Of a DNA stretch of 64,000 nucleotides, positions 20,501 through 29,379 are shown piece after piece (positions within the stretch are counted from its first letter, which is position 1; each line of letters opens with the position of its first letter). The position numbers and the translations under genes are program-made. The DNA is from Pokkaliibacter plantistimulans (GTDB lineage: Bacteria; Pseudomonadota; Gammaproteobacteria; Pseudomonadales; Balneatricaceae): NCBI RefSeq assembly GCF_003194385.1, contig NZ_LAPT01000034.1, positions 1 through 64,000 of the forward strand, given 5' to 3'. The notes beneath the pieces are model-generated. The model saw nothing but the letters and a program-made list of their open reading frames with translations, was not told the DNA's origin and ran no database searches.

Positions 20501-21404
20501 ACAGGTTGATCCACGACAATGGCCAACACTGACAGCTCAAGTGGGTGAGCTGAAGTTTGGTAAATGGCCTTTGGGGGGCTGGCAGCTGAGTGGTAAGCCC
20601 AATAGTGATGGCTATCAGCTATTGCCCATCACTGCCAAACTGGGCAATCACGGTATGGACGCCCTGATGAGCTGGCATCGCGACAGTAGGCAGTCAACCA
20701 CACAGTTGAAGCTGGATGCGCATGGGGATGACCTTGGTGAACTGATCAGCCGTGGTGGTTATGCCAAGTCACTGACCAGTAAAAACTGGCAGCTGACAGC
20801 CAATGTCGGTTGGCCAGGTTCACCGGCTGCCTTTGCCTTGAGCCGGCTGAGTGGCCAGTCTGATCTCAAACTGGAGAAAGGTGAGATTCTGAAGACATCG
20901 ACGGAAAGTAACGCCCTGAAAGTCTTCAATATCTTTAACTTCAATCAGATTGGTCGTCGTTTGACGTTGGATTTCCGTGACCTCTTCAGTTCGGGTATCA
21001 GCTACGATACCTGGACCAGCTCCGTGCAGATTAGCAATGGGGTGATGACTACCCGCGAGCCCACCCGTATTCAAGGAGGAGGTGCCGACATTGAGGCCAG
21101 GGGCACGCTGGATCTGGTGCATGATACGGTTGATCAGCATGTGAATGTGACTCTGCCTATTACCAGCGCACTGCCAATTGCCGGGCTGCTTGCCGGATTG
21201 CCGCAGGTGGGGGGAGCCTTGTTTATTCTTGATAAGATCACCGGGGACAGGCTCAGCAAGATCGCCACGGTCAAATACCACATCAAAGGCAAACTCGGTG
21301 AAGAGGATGTGCAACTGGAGGGAGCGGGGGATAAGGCCTCTGATGCTTCAGAGGGGGCAGAGCAGCACGACAAGACAGGGCGTTCTCAGGGGGGGGATCG
21401 CTAG
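17520..21404 (+). CDS. yhdP: AsmA-like protein YhdP, putative inter-membrane lipid transfer
   Basis: A 1294-residue giant envelope protein. An N-terminal membrane anchor at about residues 15-35 is followed by a long repeat-beta periplasmic region (DUF3971) and an AsmA-like C-terminal part, with NVTLPITSALPIAGLLAGLPQVGG near residues 1208-1231. YhdP, TamB and YdbH are bridge-like proteins carrying phospholipids to the outer membrane in E. coli. Length is normal. The last codons contain a run of eight G (21389-21396) just before the stop, a possible slippage or base-call risk affecting only the tail. It is 49 bp after rng. Confidence 0.93.
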   Translation: MPLLLRLGRFFLRLLTMLSIIWVALLTLILLVWQTLPWWSAPVLNWGRQHFAIPLYFDATQTQWNGSRIALTLRNVRWGEQLNIPELQLEMDALNSVWRFYPVMTRIQAHDIEIQAAVPEQSGDSQPQWPSWLITLPVDVSGKVALSKGAIRQQVQFSLYNAPAAASHFNYGGRLQVATEGVAAPLELRWQGNIWEGQLWLNMPNQSYRTALQPWLPQGLQLGALDLEGQLWADWRGTRIQTVNGNLSLPDLALFTAGSSWQLSQLRTQVVWRKAGNGWWAGLQQLSWADQQGKSLAPMNISIQHLPWQTRLWLDDLDLHRLWPWLMEQHVSSGLWENRLLPLYGRGHVKNLYFTLDQANVEQASQRYGAVQPASLWTLRADLQQVSVNDVDGIPSLIGVTGAVEADAYGGKVSLHGQPLTLAFPQLFSNGWEFNSAAGVIGWHLTDKDAWVTSNTLSLDRPGWQAKGRFSLKLPLHEDDNDQRFTLMIGVKDSDAGQGLEFVPDHTVSPSLMNWLRQAMPDGYLRSGAFLYDGSVSKSAGWNERTVQLYLDLQNAQLNFSPEWPALHDANVQLLTHDESVTAFAPQAQLQNLDLSNVQVAWPKAPDDHRLSVATEVNAALPDVQELLFAAPFAGSLTALKDWQMTGSLKGQVVLQIPLAKNDPALDIKVDTRLGSAQLVQTKEQLQVDDIHGDLHYDSSKGLFTEMPLQGSWRGQSVQAELVPAASSKDSKGAAATTLKVTGHSALSDLAQWQQLSLPDWITGDLDWVAMRHFCQDDTSYCQTLHINSDLQGVSVDLPAPLGKDANAAVPLQLDIEAQKETRVTVEYGDLLHAKARFLGNQAKAVAVSVGGEAPQWPKSAAIEVAAKFAELNPTDWIAAVSSLSSTVSNNASTVGAASAGEKGDVPDGKINLPISARIVTDNLHWLGRDWGAATASYDPKGVLFSGDSLDGRVSYDAGRRHLDVNLSRLLIPEVDDKSKQSDGEQDKFEDPLAQVDPRQWPTLTAQVGELKFGKWPLGGWQLSGKPNSDGYQLLPITAKLGNHGMDALMSWHRDSRQSTTQLKLDAHGDDLGELISRGGYAKSLTSKNWQLTANVGWPGSPAAFALSRLSGQSDLKLEKGEILKTSTESNALKVFNIFNFNQIGRRLTLDFRDLFSSGISYDTWTSSVQISNGVMTTREPTRIQGGGADIEARGTLDLVHDTVDQHVNVTLPITSALPIAGLLAGLPQVGGALFILDKITGDRLSKIATVKYHIKGKLGEEDVQLEGAGDKASDASEGAEQHDKTGRSQGGDR

Positions 21405-21558
21405 GAAGCTGCTTGCGTCGCACATTCATGTTCTGTGTACCTTCAAGCCAACTCCGGCAGCTCTCTTGCATATTTGCTACCTATAAGGTGGTAAAAGCCG
21501 GTGAGCCTGTAGATGAATGTTTCTGCAACCTGTTGTGTCAATCAAGGTGGGAAGGATT

Positions 21559-22404
21559 ATGGGTGAGATTGCACTGCTGCAAATGGTCAGCATTCCGGAT
21601 CTGGATGCCAACTTGCAGCAAGCACAGTTTTTAATTGAGGTAGCCGTTAAGCAGGGGGCTCGTTTTATCCTTCTGCCCGAGAACTTTGCCTCTTTTGCCA
21701 CAGGGCGGATGCAGGAAGTGGCTGCTCAGGAGATTGATCAAAGTGGCAGATTGCGCAGTTTTGTTGCTGAGCAGGCGCGGCGGCATGGTGTCTGGTTGCT
21801 GGCTGGCACGATTCCCACTCGTCGCCGTGCCGATGGTAGCTTGCTGCACGCTCGTGCGCGATCTGCTTCGTGGCTGCTGGATGATGCAGGCAACGAAGTG
21901 GCGCGTTACGACAAGATTCACCTGTTTGATGTTGAGGTGGCTGATCAGCAGCAGTCCTACCGTGAATCCAGTGAGGTGGAGCCAGGTGACACTCCTGTCG
22001 TTGCTGATACCCCCTGGGGCCGGCTGGGTATGGCGGTATGTTATGACTTGCGATTCCCGGAGTTATTTCGGCGTTATCAGCAGGCGGGAGCAGAGTTGCT
22101 CAGCCTGCCTTCTGCCTTCACCCGTACCACCGGCGATGCGCATTGGGAAGTGCTGGTACGGGCCAGAGCCATTGAGACGCAGTGCTACATGCTGGCCCCG
22201 AATATGGGCGGACAGCATACGCCGAAACGCGCCACTAATGGTGACTCCATGATCGTTTCTCCCTGGGGAGAGGTGCTGAACCGGCTGAAGCAGGGGGCGG
22301 GAGTGGTGAGTGCGGATTGTGATCTGCAGTTGTTACGGGACATCCGTGCGCGAATGCCAGTATTGCAACACGTCAAGCTTGCTCCTCCATCAAGCGCCAG
22401 TTGA
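21559..22404 (+). CDS. Nitrilase-family amidase (Nit1 / deaminated-glutathione amidase type)
   Basis: A 281-residue carbon-nitrogen hydrolase. The Glu-Lys-Cys triad is E41 (LLPENFA), K119 (RYDKIHLFD) and C161 (MAVCYDLRFPEL). Homologues remove deaminated glutathione made by aminotransferases. The ATG at 21559 is preceded by AAGGA; an upstream ATG at 21517 would add 14 residues not found in the family. It follows yhdP by 154 bp. In many relatives tldD comes next, but here the next gene is convergent darP. Confidence 0.9.
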   Translation: MGEIALLQMVSIPDLDANLQQAQFLIEVAVKQGARFILLPENFASFATGRMQEVAAQEIDQSGRLRSFVAEQARRHGVWLLAGTIPTRRRADGSLLHARARSASWLLDDAGNEVARYDKIHLFDVEVADQQQSYRESSEVEPGDTPVVADTPWGRLGMAVCYDLRFPELFRRYQQAGAELLSLPSAFTRTTGDAHWEVLVRARAIETQCYMLAPNMGGQHTPKRATNGDSMIVSPWGEVLNRLKQGAGVVSADCDLQLLRDIRARMPVLQHVKLAPPSSAS

Positions 22405-22418
22405 GTGTAGCGCTTGAT
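22389..22418. other. Hairpin spanning the nit stop codon
   Basis: ATCAAGCGC (22389-22397) pairs with GCGCTTGAT (22410-22418) around a 12-nt loop that contains the nit stop. No T tract follows on either strand, so termination would be weak. It lies between the convergent nit and darP genes. Confidence 0.45.
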
Positions 22419-22437
22419 GGCGGGGGAGGCCGCGACT

Positions 22438-22977
22438 TTACTGTCTTGCTTCGACCACTTCACGAATATAACTGAACAGCTTGCGGGCGCTGGCAGGTGG
22501 TTTCCCTGCGCTTTGTTCACGTTGCGCATTGCGGATCAGCTGACGCAGGTGCTGGATGTCGAACTCGGGGAACTCTGCCAGCAGTTCAGTTAATGCATCC
22601 TGCCCTTCGTTCAGAAGACGATCACGCCAACGCTCCAGCATATGGAAGTGCTGTACGTAAGCCTGACTTCCTGCATCGAAGCGGTCCACAACATTCTGGA
22701 TGGCTTCGTTATCTTCACTACGCATCAGCTTGCCGATGTATTGCAGGTGGCGGCGCATGGCCTCGCCCTGCTTGAGGCGTTTGTGCTCAAGGATGGCCTT
22801 GGCCAGGGTGTCGCTCATAGGCACCTTGGTTAGCTGTTCGTTGGTCATCTCTGTAAGACGCTTGCCGAGTGACTGCAGAGCCTCGCTCTGGCGCTTCAGT
22901 TCCGACTTGCTCGGGCCTTCAAATTCGTCTTCTTGGTCGTCTTTATGCCAGCTGTAGCGCATTGTCTTATCCGTCAA
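22438..22977 (-). CDS. darP: Ribosome biogenesis factor DarP (YjgA, DUF615)
   Basis: A 179-residue helical protein that binds late pre-50S particles and promotes maturation of the peptidyl-transferase centre. The acidic N-terminus followed by GPSKSELKRQSEALQSLGKR, and HFHMLERWRDRLL near residues 134-146, are typical of DUF615. Length fits (E. coli ~183). It usually neighbours tldD/pmbA; neither is present here. It is convergent with nit and 99 bp downstream of mgtE on the same strand. Confidence 0.93.
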   Translation of the reverse strand: MTDKTMRYSWHKDDQEDEFEGPSKSELKRQSEALQSLGKRLTEMTNEQLTKVPMSDTLAKAILEHKRLKQGEAMRRHLQYIGKLMRSEDNEAIQNVVDRFDAGSQAYVQHFHMLERWRDRLLNEGQDALTELLAEFPEFDIQHLRQLIRNAQREQSAGKPPASARKLFSYIREVVEARQ

Positions 22978-23076
22978 ACCTGGGTGGGGAACTGTATTTC
23001 TTCTGACGCCTGTTGATATGTCGTTGACAGGAGTTAGTTCTGCTGAACGTCTCAGGGCTGCAGAGCGGAAATACGA

Positions 23077-24426
23077 TCAGGCGTAGAAAATAGTGGCCAG
23101 GCCGAGAAAGGACATAAACCCCACCACATCTGTAATGGTAGTCAGGATCACACTTCCTGCCAGGGCGGGATCGATCCCCCACGCCTTCAGTAAAAGGGGC
23201 AACATAGTACCAGAAAGTGCGGCCGCGATCAGGTTGATCATGATCGCGCTGGCGATGATGATGCCAATCGTGATGTCCTTGAACCAGAGCATGGCCAGGC
23301 AGGCGATGACGACGGCCCATAACACGCCGTTGAGCAGTCCGACGAGCAGTTCACGATTGAGTAGCCAGCCCATGTTGCTGCGCTCTACCTGTCCCAATGC
23401 CTGGCCGCGGATCATCAGGGTTAGCGTCTGGCTACCAGCAATGCCGCCCATGCTCGCTACGATGGGCATCAACACCGCAAGCGCTACCACTTTCTGAATG
23501 GTCGCCTCAAACATGCCGATGACAGCTGAAGCGATAAATGCAGTGATCAGATTGATACCCAGCCAGACGGCGCGGCGTCTGGCGGTTTTCAGCGTAGGGG
23601 AAAAGGTATCAGCATCATCATCAAGGCCGGCCATGCTCATCAGTGAGTGGTCTGATTCTTCGCGAATAACATCAACCACATCATCGATTGTGATCCGTCC
23701 AAGCAGGACATTGTCATCTCCGACCACCGGTGCTGACACCAGATCGTGCCGCTCGAATAGCTTGGCAACATCGGTGTCTGGCATAGTGGCAGGGATGGTG
23801 ATGGTATCGGTAATCATCACCTCGCGAATACTGATATTGGGGTCGCTGACCAGCAGGCGGGTCAGCGGCAGAATGCCGATGAAGACATCTTTGCGGCTGA
23901 CCACGAACAGGCTGTCTGTCATGGCAGGGATTTCACTGTGCCAGCGCAGATATCGCAGCGCTGTGTCGATGGAGATATCCGCCCGAACGGTAATGGTGTC
24001 GGTATTCATCAACCCGCCAGCACTGTCTTCGGGGTAGGACAGTACCTGTTCCAGACGCTCGCGATCCTGCTGATCCATCGATCGCAACACTTCGCTGATG
24101 ATAGTGCTAGGCAGATGCTGCAGCATATCTGCCAGATCGTCGATATCCAGATGCTCAACGGCTGCAATGAGCTCTTCCGCGTTCATTTCCCGCAGGAAAC
24201 TCTCCTGCAGGTCGAAGCTCAGATATTGCAGGACTTCCCCTTCGTTGTCCTGATCGACCATGTTCCATAACAAGGTGCGGATTTTAGGTGGGGAAGACTC
24301 GATAAGATGGGCAACATCGGCGGGTTTCAGGCCACCGTTCATCATTCGGCGAACCTGTTGCAGCTCACCGCTGTTGAGCGCGGCGTTAAGGTATTCCAGC
24401 TGGCTGTGGTTCAGGGGCTGGGCCAT
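23077..24426 (-). CDS. mgtE: Magnesium transporter MgtE
   Basis: A 449-residue MgtE channel. N-terminal superhelical domain (about 10-130), two CBS domains (about 135-255; ITDTITIPATMPDT falls within them) acting as Mg2+ sensors, and five membrane helices from about 285 with the pore motif region ASMGGIAGSQTLTL and the C-terminal ILTTITDVVGF. Mediates Mg2+ uptake gated by cytosolic Mg2+. It lies downstream of ptsO on the same strand with a 150-bp gap. AGGA precedes the ATG by 7 nt. A perfect 14-bp palindrome sits just upstream. Confidence 0.96.
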   Translation of the reverse strand: MAQPLNHSQLEYLNAALNSGELQQVRRMMNGGLKPADVAHLIESSPPKIRTLLWNMVDQDNEGEVLQYLSFDLQESFLREMNAEELIAAVEHLDIDDLADMLQHLPSTIISEVLRSMDQQDRERLEQVLSYPEDSAGGLMNTDTITVRADISIDTALRYLRWHSEIPAMTDSLFVVSRKDVFIGILPLTRLLVSDPNISIREVMITDTITIPATMPDTDVAKLFERHDLVSAPVVGDDNVLLGRITIDDVVDVIREESDHSLMSMAGLDDDADTFSPTLKTARRRAVWLGINLITAFIASAVIGMFEATIQKVVALAVLMPIVASMGGIAGSQTLTLMIRGQALGQVERSNMGWLLNRELLVGLLNGVLWAVVIACLAMLWFKDITIGIIIASAIMINLIAAALSGTMLPLLLKAWGIDPALAGSVILTTITDVVGFMSFLGLATIFYA

Positions 24427-24440
24427 AGCTCGTTCCTGGT

Positions 24441-24454
24441 GTGCAGATCTGCAC
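24441..24454. promoter_or_regulatory. Perfect 14-bp palindrome upstream of mgtE
   Basis: GTGCAGATCTGCAC is a loop-free perfect palindrome 15-28 bp before the mgtE ATG, immediately 5' of its Shine-Dalgarno. Its form favours a dimeric-protein operator over an RNA hairpin. The binding protein, if any, is unknown. Confidence 0.4.
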
Positions 24455-24576
24455 CGCTGGGCACAGAGGCTGAATTCCTATATCACTGCTGAAATAGTAT
24501 CTGAATATCCCGGTCATACCAGCGCAAAGGCAACGGGATTGAGGAGTGGAGGGGAGCAGCTGGTGGGAAAGGGAGG

Positions 24577-24849
24577 TTACTCTCCCTCTTCAAACCGATC
24601 ATTGATCATAGCTGCAATGGCGTCCCAGGCTTGGTCCTCATCTTCACCATCCAGCACGAACTGGAGTTCAGTGCCGTTGCTGGCCGCCAGTAACATAACA
24701 GACATGATGCTTTTGGCATCAACCATCTTGCCACCGATCTTGCCCATCTGGATCCGGCAGGTAAAACGGGTGGTCACACCGATCAGCTTAGCTGTTGCTC
24801 TGGCATGCAAGCCCAATTTGTTGATAAGTGTAATTTTCTCTTCGCGCAT
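24577..24849 (-). CDS. ptsO: Nitrogen-PTS phosphocarrier NPr (HPr-like)
   Basis: A 90-residue HPr-fold protein. The phospho-acceptor H15 is in KLGLHARATAKL, and the regulatory region KSIMSVMLLAASNGTEL contains the serine equivalent to HPr S46. It relays phosphate from PtsP to PtsN in the nitrogen PTS. The start at 24849 is set by AGGA upstream and by family alignment; the open frame extends further upstream into rapZ but is not expected to be used. It is 14 bp after rapZ in the rpoN cluster. Confidence 0.95.
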   Translation of the reverse strand: MREEKITLINKLGLHARATAKLIGVTTRFTCRIQMGKIGGKMVDAKSIMSVMLLAASNGTELQFVLDGEDEDQAWDAIAAMINDRFEEGE

Positions 24850-24863
24850 GCCGCATCCTGAAG

Positions 24864-25718
24864 TTAATCGAGCTCTCTGTGCCGAGTCTGGATGTGATGC
24901 CGAGTTGCAGTGAAGTAAGCGGCTAGTTGCTCGACCATATAAACCGAGCGATGCTGGCCACCTGTACAACCTATGGCTACCGTCATATAGGCACGATTGT
25001 TGCGTTCATAATATGGCAGCCAAGTTTCTAACAAGTTACGCAGGTCATCAAGCATCTTGCCTACATCTGCCTCATTTTGCAGGTAATCGATGACAGGTTG
25101 TTCACGTCCAGTGAAGCCGCGCAGTGATGGAATCCAATGTGGATTGGGCAGGCAGCGGACATCAAACACCAGGTCCGCATCCAGTGGCAGGCCATGTTTA
25201 AATCCGAACGACAGAAATAATACCGCCAGCTCCTGTGCTCGGCCTGCAACACGCACTTTGATCGTGTCGCGCAAGTCGTACAGCGTCATATGAGTCGTGT
25301 CGATGGTTAAATCGGCACAGTTGGAAATAGGGCGAAGCAGTCTTCGTTCTTCCTGAATGGCTTCCTGGAGGCTGATACGTCCATTGGTCAAAGGATGGCG
25401 GCGGCGTGTTGCGCTGAAGCGTTGAAGGAGGATGCTTTCATCTGCATCCAGATAAATCACTTCACAGTGGACACCCATGTTGCGGATGTCTTGCAATAGC
25501 ACCGGAAGATCACCCAGACCACCGGGAAGGTTGCGAGCGTCAATGCTGACAGCCATATTCTGACGCTCAGGGCTGGGAGACTTCTGAGCCTGCTCGACCA
25601 GCGCTTTCAGCAGGTCGACGGGCAGGTTATCTATGCAGTAGTAGCCAAGATCCTCCAGCGCGTTGAGTGCTGTACTCTTTCCTGATCCTGACCGACCACT
25701 GATGATAAAAAGTTTCAT
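24864..25718 (-). CDS. rapZ: RNase adapter protein RapZ
   Basis: A 284-residue P-loop protein. Walker A GRSGSGKST at about 8-16; the C-terminal domain carries GCTGGQHRSVYMVEQL, the phosphosugar-binding region. In E. coli RapZ senses glucosamine-6-phosphate and directs RNase E to the GlmZ sRNA; in other genera only the fold is established. It overlaps ptsN by 4 bp. Length and motifs are normal. Confidence 0.96.
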   Translation of the reverse strand: MKLFIISGRSGSGKSTALNALEDLGYYCIDNLPVDLLKALVEQAQKSPSPERQNMAVSIDARNLPGGLGDLPVLLQDIRNMGVHCEVIYLDADESILLQRFSATRRRHPLTNGRISLQEAIQEERRLLRPISNCADLTIDTTHMTLYDLRDTIKVRVAGRAQELAVLFLSFGFKHGLPLDADLVFDVRCLPNPHWIPSLRGFTGREQPVIDYLQNEADVGKMLDDLRNLLETWLPYYERNNRAYMTVAIGCTGGQHRSVYMVEQLAAYFTATRHHIQTRHRELD

Positions 25719-26179
25719 GATGTCTGAGCAGCTATATCCAGTGCTGTCTGATATAAGGCCTCTGCACTGCCAGCTCGGCGCAGGCGCTGCAGGTTGCTTT
25801 CATCCTGTAACAGCCCGGCAACGCGCGCTAATGCCTGCAGGTGAGAGTCATGAGCTTCTTCGGGAGCAAGCAGGACGAAAATCAGATCGACGGGTTGATT
25901 ATCACGAGCATCGAAGTCGACTGGGTCTTTGAGATGTATCAAGGCGCCAGTGACCTTGTCGCAGTCCTGTAAGCGGCAGTGAGGGATCGCAATCCCACCA
26001 CCCAGGCCAGTACTGCCTAGTCGCTCTCTACTGAGTAGGCCGTTGTAGATAGCATCAACATCCAGATGGTCGAACTGGCTGGCCAGTAGCTCACTGGCCT
26101 GTTCCAGTACGCGCTTCTTGCTACTCCAGGCTGCACCTTCAATGGTGCAGGCCTGGGTTAAAAGTTGGTTTAGTTGCAT
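25715..26179 (-). CDS. ptsN: Nitrogen-PTS regulatory protein EIIA(Ntr)
   Basis: A 154-residue mannitol/fructose-type EIIA protein. Phospho-acceptor H67 lies in GGGIAIPHCRL. It is the output of the nitrogen PTS and controls potassium transport and carbon/nitrogen balance by its phosphorylation state. It sits 9 bp after hpf and overlaps rapZ by 4 bp. Normal length. Confidence 0.96.
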   Translation of the reverse strand: MQLNQLLTQACTIEGAAWSSKKRVLEQASELLASQFDHLDVDAIYNGLLSRERLGSTGLGGGIAIPHCRLQDCDKVTGALIHLKDPVDFDARDNQPVDLIFVLLAPEEAHDSHLQALARVAGLLQDESNLQRLRRAGSAEALYQTALDIAAQTS

Positions 26180-26188
26180 AGGGGAGGA

Positions 26189-26497
26189 TTAACGTACCGT
26201 AACGCCGTGACTGCGTTCTTTTTGCTTTTCTTTATGCTTCAGTAACTGGCGATCCAGTTTGTCTACCAGGCCGTCAATTGCAGCATACATATCACCATTT
26301 TCATGGGTGGCAAACAGCTCGCCACCTGCCAGATGAACATTGGCTTCGGCGATCTGGCGGGTTTTTTCCACACTTAGAGTGACTTGAACGTTGGTGATGT
26401 TGTCAAAGTGACGTTCCAGCTTTTGTAGCTTGCTGTGAACGTAATCAGTGAGAGCAGGGGTGAGTTCCAGCTGATGGCCTGTGATATTTATTTGCAT
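26189..26497 (-). CDS. hpf: Ribosome hibernation-promoting factor (short HPF)
   Basis: A 102-residue short-form HPF that binds the 30S A/P sites and helps form 100S dimers in stationary phase. The N-terminal MQINITGHQLELTPALTDYV and the ANVHLAGGELFATHENGDMYAAID segments match the family. There is no C-terminal dimerisation domain, as normal for gammaproteobacteria. AGGAG precedes the ATG. A possible own promoter on the minus strand is TTGACG (26572-26567) and TATATT (26547-26542), with a long 19-bp spacer. Confidence 0.95.
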   Translation of the reverse strand: MQINITGHQLELTPALTDYVHSKLQKLERHFDNITNVQVTLSVEKTRQIAEANVHLAGGELFATHENGDMYAAIDGLVDKLDRQLLKHKEKQKERSHGVTVR

Positions 26498-26600
26498 AGC
26501 ACTCTCCTGAGTTGCCGGTGAATGTTTGCTGGTTGCATCTCAATATAGCCGTATGCTTGCAGGCTTCGTCAAATCTTTTTTGCGTCAAAAAATTTAGCTT

Positions 26601-28073
26601 TTAAACCAAACGTTTACGCTCATTCGATGGTGCAATACCCATCGCTTCGCGATATTTAGCCACAGTACGACGAGCCACATTGATACCCTGATCTTCCAGA
26701 AGGGTAGCCAGTTTGGCATCACTCAATGGCTTTTTCGGAGGCTCCTCGGCAATCAGCTTTTTGATTATGGCGCGAATGGCTGTCGAGGAGGCTTCCCCAC
26801 CGTCGGATGTACCGACGTGGCTGGAGAAGAAGTACTTCAGCTCAAACACCCCACGTGGTGTGTGCATGAACTTCTGGGTTGTGACACGAGAAATGGTGGA
26901 CTCGTGCATCTCCACTGCCTGAGCAATGTCTGCCAGGACCATCGGGCGCATTGCTTCTTCTCCCTCTTCAAAGAAGTCGAGTTGAAATTCAACAATCTTG
27001 GTGGCTACTTTGAGCAGGGTGTCGTTGCGACTTTGCAGGCTTTTGATAAACCAGCGTGCTTCTTGCAGCTGATTCTTCAGATAGGTGTTGTCACTGCTTG
27101 AGTCCGCGCGCTTGATCAAACTGGCGTAACTGTTGTTGATACGCAACCGAGGCATGGCATCCTGATTCAGTTCAATAAGCCATTGACCTTCTTTCTTACT
27201 GACAACTACATCGGGGATAACGTATTCCGAATCGCCAGAAGTAATGCTGGCGCCAGGGCGAGGATTAAGGGTCTGTATCAGATGAATAACAGCGGCCAGC
27301 TCTTCTTCGCTCAGACGGGTGCGGCGCATCAAGGTCGCATAGTCTCGAGTGCCAAGCAGATTCAGGTGTTGCGCAATGATGTCCAGAGCCTGTTGTCGCC
27401 ATTGTGTATCCACAGGTAGCTGTCGCAACTGGATCGTCAGACATTCTGCTAGATCGCGGGCAGCAACCCCAGGAGGGTCAAATTGCTGCAGATGGTGTAA
27501 TACCATCAGTAGCTCATCTTCTTCTACAGGGTCTTCGTCATCGTTTTCGTTGAGGCTTTCCATCAACTCTTCCAAAGAGCTGGTCAGATAGCCTTCGGTG
27601 TTAATGCTGTCGATCAGGGTATAGGCAATCAGTTGATCACGTTCGTTCATCGGTGTCAGATTGAGTTGCCATTCCAGATGGGCCTGCAGGCTTTCTCCCT
27701 CAGTGGCTCGTGACTCAAAGTCGTAGCCATCTTCGCTATCGGATGAAGAGCTGGGCAGTGTGGAGTAAGTATCTTCCCAGTTGCTATCGACAGCCAGTTC
27801 TTCCGGAATATCTTCCGACCACTGGCTGTCAGTCTCCTGCTCGCTCTCATTATTGCTGCTAGTAGTTTCGTTTTTCAGAGCGGTTTCGTAACGCTCTTCA
27901 GCAACAGCAGGTTCGAACTCTTCTTCGACTTCAAGCAGCGGGTTACCATCCAGTGCATCCTGGATTTCCTGCTGCAGGTCGAGAGTGGAAAGCTGCAGCA
28001 GACGAATAGCCTGTTGCAACTGCGGGGTCATGGTCAGCTGCTGACCGATTTTCAGCTGTAATGAGGGTTTCAT
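26601..28073 (-). CDS. rpoN: RNA polymerase sigma-54 factor
   Basis: A 490-residue sigma-54. Region I is Gln/Leu-rich ([17 protein letters not shown]); an acidic region II follows (about 50-110, rich in Glu/Ser/Asp). Core-binding and HTH regions come next, and the RpoN box [10 protein letters not shown] at 467-476 recognises the -24 element. It transcribes activator-dependent genes for nitrogen, motility and others. It sits between lptB and hpf, the standard arrangement. Length is normal. Confidence 0.98.
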   Translation of the reverse strand: MKPSLQLKIGQQLTMTPQLQQAIRLLQLSTLDLQQEIQDALDGNPLLEVEEEFEPAVAEERYETALKNETTSSNNESEQETDSQWSEDIPEELAVDSNWEDTYSTLPSSSSDSEDGYDFESRATEGESLQAHLEWQLNLTPMNERDQLIAYTLIDSINTEGYLTSSLEELMESLNENDDEDPVEEDELLMVLHHLQQFDPPGVAARDLAECLTIQLRQLPVDTQWRQQALDIIAQHLNLLGTRDYATLMRRTRLSEEELAAVIHLIQTLNPRPGASITSGDSEYVIPDVVVSKKEGQWLIELNQDAMPRLRINNSYASLIKRADSSSDNTYLKNQLQEARWFIKSLQSRNDTLLKVATKIVEFQLDFFEEGEEAMRPMVLADIAQAVEMHESTISRVTTQKFMHTPRGVFELKYFFSSHVGTSDGGEASSTAIRAIIKKLIAEEPPKKPLSDAKLATLLEDQGINVARRTVAKYREAMGIAPSNERKRLV

Positions 28074-28150
28074 ATTTGGCTACGAAGATACTTCTTGACT
28101 CATCGGATCAGGCTTGAAAATGGCGTGTTATTACCGCCATGCCGGGCTGC

Positions 28151-28876
28151 TCAAAAGCGGAAGTTTTCGCCCAGATAGACCTGCCGTACTTGTTCATGTT
28201 GAAGAATAGCATCGGCATCTCCCTCTGCGAGAATGGTCCCATCACTAACAATATAGGCATGATCACAAATCGACAGGGTTTCCCTGACGTTATGGTCGGT
28301 GATCAGCACTCCAATGCCCCGTGACTTCAGATGACGGATGATCTGTTGAATGTCACTGACGGATATTGGGTCAACTCCTGCAAAAGGCTCATCCAGCAAA
28401 ATGAAGTCAGGTTCCATGGCTAATGCCCTGGCAATTTCCACCCGACGTCGTTCGCCGCCAGACAAACTCATGCCCAGACTATCGCGAATGTGCGTAATGT
28501 GGAACTCTTTTAGCAAGGATTCCATAAGCTCCAGACGACTTGCCTTGCTCAGCTCTGCTCGGGTTTCGAGGATCGCCAGGATGTTATCTTTCACGCTGAG
28601 CTTGCGGAAAATTGATGCTTCTTGCGGTAGATAGCCAATTCCCGCTCGTGCGCGGCCGTGAACAGGAAGGGCGGTGAGGTCCTGCTCATCCAGCAGAATA
28701 CGGCCTTTATCTGAAGCAACGAGGCCAACAATCATGTAAAAGCAGGTGGTTTTGCCCGCGCCATTTGGGCCAAGCAGCCCAACAATTTCGCCGCGACTGA
28801 CCTTCACGGATACATCCTTGACCACCTGACGTTTCTTGTAGGCTTTGGCCAGGTGTTGTGCATGTAATGTGCTCAT
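28151..28876 (-). CDS. lptB: LPS export ABC transporter ATP-binding protein LptB
   Basis: A 241-residue cytoplasmic ATPase of the LptB2FG exporter. Walker A GPNGAGKT (36-43), ABC signature LSGGE (138-142), Walker B ending D162-E163, and the C-terminal LGENFRF tail are all present. It powers LPS extraction from the inner membrane. It overlaps lptA by 4 bp; rpoN follows 77 bp downstream. Confidence 0.98.
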   Translation of the reverse strand: MSTLHAQHLAKAYKKRQVVKDVSVKVSRGEIVGLLGPNGAGKTTCFYMIVGLVASDKGRILLDEQDLTALPVHGRARAGIGYLPQEASIFRKLSVKDNILAILETRAELSKASRLELMESLLKEFHITHIRDSLGMSLSGGERRRVEIARALAMEPDFILLDEPFAGVDPISVSDIQQIIRHLKSRGIGVLITDHNVRETLSICDHAYIVSDGTILAEGDADAILQHEQVRQVYLGENFRF

Positions 28877-29379
28877 GGGGTCGCTTTTTTCTTTGGTTGC
28901 AGGATCATCTCAACACGCTTGCCACTGCTGCCCTGAGCACTGAATGCATTTACCGTGCGTTTGGTAATGTCGTAAGTGATACGTTCGCCGGTAAAAGTAT
29001 CCTGATTCTGAGTCAGCTTTGCCTGCTCAATGGCCGTCACAGTCTCTGCGGTCAGGTCATATTCCAGAGTCAGGCCGTAGGCATGGGTCAGGGGCTGATT
29101 CGGGCTGGGTAATTGCTGGTAGTGCGCAGGTTTGCCGTATGCAAAGGCCTTGGTCAGCTCGTTGTTGACGACATGTAGCACGACCTTGTCTGCATTGATT
29201 TCCAGGGTTCCCTGAGTCAGTTTGACGTTCCCTGTGTAGGTGACAGTACCTTTTGCATCGTCCAACACCGCCTGATCAGAGACGATGTGTACAGGTTTTT
29301 CCCTGTCTTCCGGGAGTGCCATGGCCAGAGTCGGAAGGAGTATGGCTGCGCCGAATGCGAGTTTAACGAGCTTTTTCAT
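28873..29379 (-). CDS. lptA: LPS transport periplasmic protein LptA
   Basis: A 168-residue periplasmic beta-jellyroll protein forming the LPS bridge between LptC and LptD. Signal peptide [21 protein letters not shown], then the OstA-like domain ([19 protein letters not shown]). The C-terminus is Lys/Gln-rich. It overlaps lptC by 17 bp and lptB by 4 bp, so the three are translationally coupled. Confidence 0.95.
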   Translation of the reverse strand: MKKLVKLAFGAAILLPTLAMALPEDREKPVHIVSDQAVLDDAKGTVTYTGNVKLTQGTLEINADKVVLHVVNNELTKAFAYGKPAHYQQLPSPNQPLTHAYGLTLEYDLTAETVTAIEQAKLTQNQDTFTGERITYDITKRTVNAFSAQGSSGKRVEMILQPKKKATP

